Assembly (NCBI GenBank): GCA_018903055.1
Contig: JAHIPW010000135.1
Location: forward strand, 1 to 5,387
Length of the DNA: 5,387 nt
Direction of reading: 5' to 3'
From: DRGV01 sp018903055 [NCBI: bacterium]
GTDB taxonomy: Bacteria; UBP18; UBA7526
Part shown: piece by piece, positions 1 through 3,848 of the stretch
How positions within the stretch are numbered: position 1 is the stretch's first letter
Layout: every line of letters begins with the position of its first letter
Made by a program: the position numbers and the translations under genes
The notes under the pieces: model-generated
Seen by the model: the letters and a program-made list of their open reading frames with translations, nothing else
Told to the model about the DNA's origin: nothing
Database searches by the model: none

Positions 1-989
1 AATCTTCCCCCGTCTTTACCGGAAAGAGGACTGGTGTTGTGGGATAAATTCATAGACATGGTAGGTTCATCGATCTTGATTGCCGGTAATCCTTTGGGTT
101 CATCAATGCAGGCCAGTGTCTCTCCAACTTCTACATCCTCAATACCGGCGATTGATATAATATCTCCTGCTATGGCTTCCTGGACTTCGATGCGGGTCAA
201 ACCAAGATACTTCATGATCTTGGTTACCTTGCTTTTAGAAACAGTGCCATCTCGTTTTACCAGAGCCACCGGATCCCCCGCCTGGATAGAACCATGAAAA
301 ATACGGCCAATGGCCATGCGGCCGACATATGAATCATAGTCAAGCATGGTTACTAACATCTGAAAAGGCAAATCAGGATTAGCGACCGGCGGCAATACTC
401 TACGTAAAATCGTTTCTAAAAGGGGCTTTATAGACTCTTTGGGGTCATCGATGTCAAGTACTGCATATCCGCATTTTGCCGAAGCATACACAATAGGAAA
501 ATCAAGCTGTTCGTTAGATGCATTTAGTTCGCAGAAAAGATCAAATGTCATGTTAGCGACTTCATCCGGTCGACAATTTTGGCGGTCAATTTTATTGATA
601 ACAAGAATGGGCTTCAAATGCAATTCCAGAGACTTTTTCAATACGAATTTCGTCTGGGGCATGGGACCCTCACAGGCATCAACAATAAGAAGTACGCCAT
701 CCACCATTCTAAGGATACGTTCTACCTCACTGCCAAAATCAGCATGCCCCGGCGTATCAACAATATTACACTGCACTCCTTTATAATTAAAGGAGGCATT
801 TTTTGAGAGAATGGTAATCCCCCTCTCCTTCTCCAGAGGGTTGGAATCCATGATCATTACTTCATTTTCTTTAAAGGTATAGGCTCCGGTATATTTGAGA
901 AGCGCATCAATAAGAGTTGTTTTTCCATGGTCGACGTGCGCTATAATAGCAAGATTCCGTACATCTTTTCTTCTCTTTTGATTCGCCAT
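1..989 (-). CDS. typA: Translational GTPase TypA/BipA, N-terminal part (runs off window edge)
   Basis: This is a ribosome-associated GTPase of the EF-G/LepA superfamily, which acts in 50S subunit assembly and in stress and cold adaptation. The frame is open for 329 codons from ATG at 989 and has no stop before the edge, so roughly half of a ~600-aa protein is present. Visible GTPase motifs are G1 AHVDHGKT (residues 17-24), switch I ERGITI (55-60), G3 DTPGH (78-82), G4 NKID (132-135) and G5 SAK (170-172). TypA rather than LepA or EF-G is shown by MDSNPLEKERGITILSKN (47-64) and by EGPMPQTKFVLKKSLE (107-122). Domain II follows at about residues 203-300 (MLDYDSYVGRMAIGRI). The start of domain III, with the TypA signature DEPTMSMNLSHNTSPLSGKDG, is at the edge. 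An AAGGGA stretch about 10 nt upstream is the likely ribosome binding site. The gene follows the exonuclease on the same strand, separated only by a tandem repeat. Confidence 0.97.
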   Translation of the reverse strand, partial: MANQKRRKDVRNLAIIAHVDHGKTTLIDALLKYTGAYTFKENEVMIMDSNPLEKERGITILSKNASFNYKGVQCNIVDTPGHADFGSEVERILRMVDGVLLIVDACEGPMPQTKFVLKKSLELHLKPILVINKIDRQNCRPDEVANMTFDLFCELNASNEQLDFPIVYASAKCGYAVLDIDDPKESIKPLLETILRRVLPPVANPDLPFQMLVTMLDYDSYVGRMAIGRIFHGSIQAGDPVALVKRDGTVSKSKVTKIMKYLGLTRIEVQEAIAGDIISIAGIEDVEVGETLACIDEPKGLPAIKIDEPTMSMNLSHNTSPLSGKDGGR

Positions 990-1010
990 GATTTTTTATT
1001 TCCCTTTTTT

Positions 1011-1066
1011 CGTATCGACTTACTTCCTTATTTGCTTATCAACCTATTTACTTATTAACTTATTTT
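1011..1066 (-). repeat. Octanucleotide degenerate tandem repeat (about 7 units)
   Basis: Read on the minus strand, the segment splits cleanly into 8-nt units: AAAATAAG, TTAATAAG, TAAATAGG, TTGATAAG, CAAATAAG, GAAGTAAG and a decayed TCGATACG. The consensus is NNAATAAG. It contains the exonuclease stop codon (1060-1062) and fills almost the whole gap to the typA ribosome binding site. It abuts the 7-nt array that begins at 1066. I know of no function. A repeat made by replication slippage in a spacer is the simplest reading. Confidence 0.8.
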
Positions 1067-1809
1067 CGCTTGAAGCTTGCAGCCTGTAGCCTGTAGCTTG
1101 TGACCTGCAGCTTGGAGCCTGAAGCCTGCGGCTTGTAAAGATTGACAACTTTCAGAGAAGACCAGGCACTGCTTTTCATCTCCGAGCCTTCCTGCTGGAT
1201 TTTCTTATACAACTCCCGACCAATCCAGGCATCGGTGGCGGCATATTTTATCTGAGCCGGCGTCAGCGTGTCTTTAGCCCAGTTTGATTTGCGAGCAGTT
1301 TTTGGAATGCGGAATCCTAACACAACGGCGGATAGTCCTCGTAACCCGTGATTTTTCATGCCAATCTCTTTAGCCAGCTTCCCAAGATCGACAAATCCCG
1401 CTGGTTCGAATCGGGCCAGTTTTATTAGCTCGCTTATATCATAATCCAAAGAAACTCCCGCCTTGATGATGTTCGGATTGGCAAGGATTTCAAGGAGAGA
1501 TTTGGGCAAGCGGAGATGTTTCAGTTGAAAAACAAATACATCATTTTCGCCTGCTAGCTGCAAGAGCGCCGGCGGGTGATGTCTCCCTTTCTGGTAAGCG
1601 GGTTTTGTTTCTGTGTCGAAACCAAGAATAGTCTCTTTTTTTAACTGTTGGACAGCACTGGTGAGTTTCTCTTTGGAACGGATGACATGAACAGGCCCTT
1701 CATATCTTCTGATGGGATATTCCATTATTTCGTCTTTGGTCATCCTACGCCGTGTAAAATCACACTGCCGTCCAGGCTTTGGGCGGTTGCTCATTTCTTT
1801 CATGGCCAT
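1060..1809 (-). CDS. DEDDy 3'-5' exonuclease (RNase D / WRN-exonuclease type)
   Basis: This is a predicted metal-dependent 3'-5' exonuclease, 249 aa. The Exo I motif is FDTETKP (D65, E67), Exo II is AGVSLDYDISEL (D124), and Exo III is YAATD (Y189, D193). Together these give the complete DEDDy set. PPALLQLA (79-86) and NHGLRGLSAVVLGFRIPK (153-170) also match RNase D/WRN-type domains. No HRDC or helicase domain is present, so it is a stand-alone exonuclease whose substrate (RNA or DNA) cannot be told. The frame stays open upstream to a GTG at 1854. I chose ATG at 1809 because GGAG (1821-1818) lies 8 nt before it, whereas the GTG has only a weak upstream signal. An ATG at 1794 is the next alternative. 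Residues 1-35 are basic and poorly conserved. Residues from about 226 on are encoded by the 7-nt tandem repeat and are unlikely to belong to the fold. typA lies downstream and may be co-transcribed. Confidence 0.93.
   Translation of the reverse strand: MAMKEMSNRPKPGRQCDFTRRRMTKDEIMEYPIRRYEGPVHVIRSKEKLTSAVQQLKKETILGFDTETKPAYQKGRHHPPALLQLAGENDVFVFQLKHLRLPKSLLEILANPNIIKAGVSLDYDISELIKLARFEPAGFVDLGKLAKEIGMKNHGLRGLSAVVLGFRIPKTARKSNWAKDTLTPAQIKYAATDAWIGRELYKKIQQEGSEMKSSAWSSLKVVNLYKPQASGSKLQVTSYRLQAASFKRK
1066..1135 (-). repeat. Heptanucleotide tandem repeat (10 units) inside the exonuclease 3' end
   Basis: On the minus strand, ten consecutive 7-nt units run without gaps: CAAGCCG, CAGGCTT, CAGGCTC, CAAGCTG, CAGGTCA, CAAGCTA, CAGGCTA, CAGGCTG, CAAGCTT, CAAGCGA. 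The consensus is CARGCTN, with variation concentrated at positions 3 and 7. The array is translated as the last ~23 residues of the exonuclease (after NLY). Because 7 is not a multiple of 3, the peptide repeats only every 21 nt. Similar CAAGCTGCAGG-type strings occur between genes in several metagenomic bacterial lineages as far as I remember, so this is probably a genome-wide repeat class. Confidence 0.88.
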
Positions 1810-1817
1810 GTCAGGTT

Positions 1818-1821
1818 CTCC
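1818..1821 (-). promoter_or_regulatory. Ribosome binding site deciding the exonuclease start
   Basis: GGAG on the minus strand, 8 nt before ATG 1809. It lies inside the longer open frame that begins at GTG 1854 and argues against that longer start. The GTG itself is preceded only by GAAAGTAA. Confidence 0.6.
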
Positions 1822-1860
1822 ACGTCTCTGCATCATTGCTTGAGATAACAACACTTACTT

Positions 1861-1919
1861 TCAATGAGACTTGCAGTTTTTCAAACCGAAGGCGAAGAAA
1901 AACTGCTTAGTCGAATTGA
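1861..1919. repeat. 59-nt imperfect palindrome with C-GAA-G apex (hairpin unit 1)
   Basis: The core arms GCAGTTTTTC (1873-1882) and GAAAAACTGC (1897-1906) are perfect complements. Outer arms GACT (1868-1871)/AGTC (1909-1912) and TCAAT (1861-1865)/ATTGA (1915-1919) extend the stem through a small internal loop and a tandem GA/GA mismatch. The apex is CC-GAA-GG (1886-1892), and C-GAA-G is a known very stable DNA mini-hairpin motif. It lies just upstream of the exonuclease start and has no following T-run on either strand, so it is not an obvious terminator. Confidence 0.85.
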
Positions 1920-1977
1920 TCCCGCAGCTTAAGCTAAAATTATCGAAGAGAATTTTAGCTTGTGTTAAGCAAGGGAT
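1919..1977. repeat. 59-nt imperfect palindrome with TC-GAA-GA apex (hairpin unit 2)
   Basis: Arms AGCTAAAATT (1932-1941) and AATTTTAGCT (1951-1960) are perfect complements. Inside them a single A/G mismatch is followed by TC-GAA-GA (1943-1949). Outer arms GCTTA (1927-1931)/TAAGC (1966-1970) and ATCCC (1919-1923)/GGGAT (1973-1977) extend the stem. The total length equals that of unit 1, and the unit abuts it directly. Confidence 0.85.
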
Positions 1978-1986
1978 ATTCATTTT

Positions 1987-2027
1987 CCCCGCCCTGTGAT
2001 GAACGAAGTGAATTTTACGGGGGAGGG
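1987..2027. repeat. Weaker third palindrome with C-GAA-G apex (hairpin unit 3)
   Basis: The apex C-GAA-G is at 2004-2008, again with A/T as the next pair. Beyond mismatches, CCCCGCCC (1987-1994) can pair with the G-rich arm at 2019-2027 (GGGGGAGGG), with a bulge. The apexes of the three units are centred at 1889, 1946 and 2006, so the spacing is 57 and 60 nt. Unit 3 is more decayed than the other two. Confidence 0.5.
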
Positions 2028-2066
2028 TTTTGTCACAAGTCAAGACCTGACCCTCTTTATCTAAAG

Positions 2067-2132
2067 CAAATACCGTCTGCCACCCCAACTTGAGGTCACA
2101 AATTGTGACCTCAAGATTGAAAACTCCTCTTT
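2067..2132 (-). pseudogene. ORF6N-domain protein remnant (22 codons)
   Basis: The minus strand encodes KEEFSILRSQFVTSSWGG followed by RRYL, then runs into L and a stop (TAG, 2063-2061). This matches the conserved middle of ORF6N-domain proteins (phage and plasmid DNA-binding proteins related to KilA-N/Bro), where the segment typically continues ...RRYLPYAFTEQGVAML. Here that continuation is missing. Upstream, the frame is closed by TGA (2135-2133). In the neighbouring frame, LFVEPITEKR (from about 2160) resembles the usual N-terminus of such proteins, which would imply an internal deletion joining start and middle; that part is weak. The fragment cannot be functional. It shows that a phage or mobile-element gene once lay here. 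Confidence 0.6.
2089..2115. repeat. 27-bp near-perfect palindrome inside the ORF6N remnant
   Basis: CTTGAGGTCACAA (2089-2101) and TTGTGACCTCAAG (2103-2115) are exact reverse complements around a single central base. It can form a 12-bp stem with an AAT loop. The palindrome coincides with the codons for LRSQFVTSS of the ORF6N motif. No T-run follows on either side, so I do not call it a terminator. Confidence 0.9.
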
Positions 2133-2155
2133 TCAGTTATTGGTTCCACAAATAA

Positions 2156-2245
2156 TTATTTGCAGGAACTTGAACAACCTGATCTTTTCTTATCTGTTTT
2201 TTTCTTCTTTTTTGCTGGTTTCTTCTTTGCTTTCTTTTTAGCCAT
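2156..2245 (-). CDS. 29-aa Lys-rich mini-protein with Cys-containing tail
   Basis: An unrecognised small gene. ATG (2245-2243) is preceded by AGGAGGTGA (2260-2252), with GGAGG 9 nt from the start, one of the best Shine-Dalgarno sequences in the window. The product begins MAKKKAKKKPAKKKKKTDKK and ends RSGCSSSCK. Sixteen of 29 residues are Lys or Arg, and the tail carries two cysteines spaced C-x3-C. Lys-rich tails of this type bind nucleic acid non-specifically, and the C-x3-C could bind metal or be oxidised, but neither is demonstrated. An in-frame ATG two codons earlier sits only 3 nt from the ribosome binding site and is less likely. A 16-codon frame (2302-2252) ends in TGA within the ribosome binding site and could couple translation. 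The A-rich codon run could also be low-complexity noise, so confidence is moderate. Confidence 0.5.
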   Translation of the reverse strand: MAKKKAKKKPAKKKKKTDKKRSGCSSSCK

Positions 2246-2251
2246 TTTCAT

Positions 2252-2260
2252 TCACCTCCT
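2252..2260 (-). promoter_or_regulatory. Strong ribosome binding site of the Lys-rich mini-gene
   Basis: AGGAGGTGA on the minus strand is nearly a full complement to the 16S 3' end. Spacing is 9 nt from GGAGG to ATG 2245. It is the main evidence that the mini-gene is translated. Confidence 0.7.
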
Positions 2261-2292
2261 TTTTCTATCATTTCTTCGACTTTTTTCCGGTT

Positions 2293-2397
2293 TTAATGCC
2301 ATTTTATACTTTCTCCATATTTCCTTACATTTTCCTTTTCCTCGGGCTTGCGAAAAATAAAGAGATGCTCATGCATAATAAGAAGGAAGTTGTTGAC
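2293..2397 (-). pseudogene. C-terminal remnant of a DNA methyltransferase (N6/N4 beta-class type)
   Basis: A 34-codon frame reads VNNFLLIMHEHLFIFRKPEE and ends KENVRKYGESIKWH before TAA (2295-2293). The string HEHLFIFRKPE matches, as I recall, the final beta-strand region of COG0863-type DNA methylases, which often end with HEyilvFRKP. A stop codon (2400-2398) lies directly upstream, so the rest of the gene is gone. ATG at 2376 is in frame, but the peptide from it would be 27 aa without any catalytic motif. It follows the 85-aa gene after about 16 nt, on the same strand. I infer that it is the end of a second methyltransferase of the restriction-modification locus. The family match is by eye and not proven. 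Confidence 0.5.
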
Positions 2398-2415
2398 TTA
2401 ACTTAAATAAACCAT

Positions 2416-2673
2416 TTATCTTAAATCAGATAAATGATAAAATGTCTTCGTTTTTTCATAATCCGCAGACAATTCATATGAAAATACCTCATCAAAAGAT
2501 GTATCAATCAAATAACTACTTTCTTTCAACAGTTGTTGAAATGCTTCTTTAGAATTTCTACCTTTAGCAAAACCAATTACCTGAAGATTTTCAATATCAG
2601 GTTCGATAGATTCCGATTTAGGTTGGAAAGTATTACCTTCTAGAGTTAAAAATATGTAGCATTTAATTTTCAT
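2416..2673 (-). CDS. Hypothetical protein, 85 aa, paired with the endonuclease
   Basis: I do not recognise a named family. The product starts MKIKCYIFLTLEGNTFQP, is acidic in the middle (SESIEPDIENLQVIGFAKG), then has a helix-like stretch (SKEAFQQLLKESSYLIDT) and ends KTFYHLSDLR. The pattern of a beta-strand, a QVIGFAKG strand and an EAFxxLLKE helix suggests a small alpha/beta domain. There is no membrane segment or signal peptide. ATG at 2673 is preferred over TTG at 2682 because AGGTAAGG lies 7-10 nt upstream of the ATG. That ribosome binding site overlaps the endonuclease stop codon (2687-2685), and the gap between the genes is 11 nt. The two are thus very probably co-transcribed and translationally linked. 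It may be an accessory factor of the nuclease or simply a passenger. Confidence 0.75.
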   Translation of the reverse strand: MKIKCYIFLTLEGNTFQPKSESIEPDIENLQVIGFAKGRNSKEAFQQLLKESSYLIDTSFDEVFSYELSADYEKTKTFYHLSDLR

Positions 2674-2684
2674 ATCCGGCAACC

Positions 2685-3431
2685 TTACCTAAATTTATTC
2701 CAATGTCTGAACTGCTTAAATTGGAAAGGATTTGAAAAATAGTTTTCTACGTATTCATAATTAAAGAAGTGAACCCTTCTTTTCAGGTCTTTGTAAATAC
2801 TCAGGCCCATAATAGAACGAAATTGAGCAAATTTTTCTTTATGTGAAACTACCACCATGTCTGTATTGAAATCAGTTAATTCATAGAATTTTATTAAAGA
2901 ATTTTTGAAGTTAGTTGAATTTTCTACCTCAAAGACAGTACCAGGAAAACCACGTTCATTCATCCAGATAACGTCAATGCTTTTAATGGTATTAATAACC
3001 CGGTCATAAGTAAAAGATGGAAGTTTTTCCAGAGTTATCACGTCTTTTAACTGTTTATTGAGGTAGGGTCTATTTTTGTCTTGTGCGGGAATATAGACTC
3101 CATAATTACGGAAAGTCCCAATCTCTGCCAAAATTCCTTGATAGTAATAGTGGGTGTATTTTTGTTCTTCTTGCAATGGCGCCTTGGATTCCGCAATCAT
3201 TTCCAGAATATTAGCTGGCAACTTATTCTTACAACTTTTTAAAGCCCATAGTCCAGGTCTTATTTTAAAGAAAAATCTGGAATCCTGGACAATTCTTCGT
3301 ATGGAAGCAAAAGGAGTCTTTGTTTTCCATACGGCCCCAGGAACTTCCAAGACATTGTCATTGAGATATTTAAGTGTTGCATACCCGTCGTTTTCTTCCA
3401 TAACTTTTATGACAGATTCATACTGTTTCAT
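2685..3431 (-). CDS. Putative restriction endonuclease, HARE-like winged helix plus PD-(D/E)XK-type core
   Basis: A 248-aa protein from ATG 3431. GGAG (3442-3439) sits 7 nt upstream, while the open frame continuing to 3488 only reads through the truncated methyltransferase. Residues 3-65 (VIKVMEENDGYATLKYLNDN to KIRPGLWALK) look like a HARE-HTH winged-helix domain, with the typical TPFASIRRIVQDSRFF helix and a PGLWAL wing. The C-terminal half carries HYYYQGILAEIGTFRNYGVY (94-113), D153 in IDVIW, and E168-V-E170 in VFEVENST, followed by a helix (NFKNSLIKFYEL). A D-x14-E-x-E arrangement resembles the BamHI active site (D94, E111, E113), a known PD-(D/E)XK variant. Position next to a Dam-type methyltransferase supports a restriction role, presumably in the cytoplasm cutting incoming DNA. 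The specificity is unknown. The frame looks intact although its methyltransferases are broken. Confidence 0.75.
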   Translation of the reverse strand: MKQYESVIKVMEENDGYATLKYLNDNVLEVPGAVWKTKTPFASIRRIVQDSRFFFKIRPGLWALKSCKNKLPANILEMIAESKAPLQEEQKYTHYYYQGILAEIGTFRNYGVYIPAQDKNRPYLNKQLKDVITLEKLPSFTYDRVINTIKSIDVIWMNERGFPGTVFEVENSTNFKNSLIKFYELTDFNTDMVVVSHKEKFAQFRSIMGLSIYKDLKRRVHFFNYEYVENYFSNPFQFKQFRHWNKFR

Positions 3432-3639
3432 CCAATTTCTCCTTAAGGAAATAGGGGTCACCAACAAAGGGTTCAACATATCGGTCAATGATCTGATTGT
3501 TTTTTATATTTACTGGCAGTCTTCGAGCAAGTTCATCTAAAATCTGGGTTTTGCCTCCAGCCCATTTGACAAAAGGTTTTGCATTAATCTTATTTTTATT
3601 TTTATATTGTTTGTATTTTGATTTTTTGCGTTTAGCCAT
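3418..3639 (-). pseudogene. Truncated Dam-family DNA adenine methyltransferase
   Basis: The frame starts at ATG 3639 with AGGAG 7 nt upstream and runs only 73 codons. Dam/MboI-type D12-class enzymes usually have 260-330 residues. Residues 1-20 are a basic lead (MAKRKKSKYKQYKNKNK). KPFVKWAGGKTQILDEL (21-37) is motif X, the AdoMet-binding start. RYVEPFVG (53-60) is motif I. After G60, where the family continues GGA/S, the frame reads DPYFLKEKLDETV, which is the spacer, ribosome binding site and first codons of the endonuclease in another frame. A deletion with its junction near 3459/3460 has removed the rest of the enzyme, including the target-recognition domain and a genuine DPPY motif. It cannot methylate DNA. 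It shows that the following nuclease once had a cognate D12-class methyltransferase. Confidence 0.88.
3439..3442 (-). promoter_or_regulatory. Ribosome binding site deciding the endonuclease start
   Basis: AAGGAG on the minus strand with GGAG 7 nt before ATG 3431. It lies within the 3' end of the truncated methyltransferase frame, so the two frames overlap by 14 nt (3418-3431). Confidence 0.75.
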
Positions 3640-3660
3640 TTCAAACTCCTCTCACAATGA

Positions 3661-3716
3661 TTGGTTACGAATGGTTACGAAGCGGTTACTAACAGTTACG
3701 AGTAGTTGCTAGTAAT
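3661..3716 (-). repeat. Helically phased 10-bp tandem repeat upstream of the methyltransferase fragment
   Basis: On the plus strand GGTTACGAA-like units begin at 3663, 3673, 3684, 3694 and 3704: GGTTACGA, GGTTACGA, GGTTACTA, AGTTACGA, AGTTGCTA. A shorter AGTAAT follows. On the minus strand they read NNTCGTAACC. Spacing is 10 or 11 bp, about one helical turn. The array starts 24 bp upstream of ATG 3639, so it covers the region where the promoter of the restriction-modification operon should lie. It may be an array of operator half-sites or a slippage repeat like the 7- and 8-nt arrays near typA. No -35/-10 pair is convincing here. Confidence 0.75.
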
Positions 3717-3779
3717 AGAAGGGACAGGTATATGTTTTTTGACCTCAATTTCTACTTAAAATTTTAGCATATTTTGGAA

Positions 3780-3845
3780 AAACACAAAACTATACGAACT
3801 ATCGGGCAAAAACGGAAGTTAAACAAAACACGAAACAACACGAAT
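3780..3845. repeat. Degenerate A-rich ACACGAA-type repeats downstream of abiEii
   Basis: The plus strand carries ACACAAAAC, ATACGAAC, AAACAAAACACGAA and ACAACACGAATTC, a loose 10-12 nt periodicity with ACGAA as the recurring word. It directly follows the toxin stop codon. No hairpin with a T-run is seen, so no terminator can be assigned between the AbiE operon and the restriction-modification locus. Confidence 0.35.
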
Positions 3846-3848
3846 TCT

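Larger units (their letters stand above)
1855..2155. other. Gene-free accessory segment between the exonuclease and the Lys-rich mini-gene
   Basis: About 300 bases with no convincing intact gene. From low to high coordinates it holds the three-hairpin array (1861-2027), a stretch reading GGTCAGGTCTTGACTTGTGA on the minus strand (about 2054-2035), and the ORF6N remnant with its palindrome (2067-2132). A 75-codon frame on the minus strand (1861-2088) runs through the hairpins, but its codons are dictated by the palindromic arms. I do not consider it a gene. No promoter or terminator is clear. Confidence 0.6.

Noticed and set aside
1011-1135. CRISPR array
   Set aside because: The repeats are 7 and 8 nt, contiguous and without unique spacers. 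No cas genes are present.
1868-1912. Hairpin unit 1 as terminator upstream of the exonuclease
   Set aside because: There is no T-run at the end of the stem in the direction of transcription. The T stretches lie inside the arms.
1861-2088. 75-codon open frame on the minus strand
   Set aside because: It runs through the hairpin array, its residues are dictated by palindrome arms, it has no good ribosome binding site, and it overlaps the out-of-frame ORF6N remnant.
2089-2115. Palindrome as a rho-independent terminator
   Set aside because: The stem is strong but no T-run follows on either strand.
2393-2421. Plus-strand promoter-like pair TTGACT, 17 bp, TTATCT
   Set aside because: It lies in AT-rich DNA and would transcribe antisense to the 85-aa gene and nuclease, with no plus-strand gene downstream. 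Chance is likely.
3432-3488. N-terminal extension of the endonuclease to 3488
   Set aside because: It reads the methyltransferase fragment out of frame. ATG 3431 has its own ribosome binding site and begins the winged-helix domain.
3154-3540. 128-codon plus-strand frame and the other plus-strand frames
   Set aside because: They are antisense shadows of the minus-strand genes, with no ribosome binding sites or recognisable domains.
3721-3770. Promoter for the methyltransferase fragment (TTGAGG ... TATACC)
   Set aside because: Spacing between the boxes is about 12 bp, too short for a sigma70 promoter, and no other pair is convincing.
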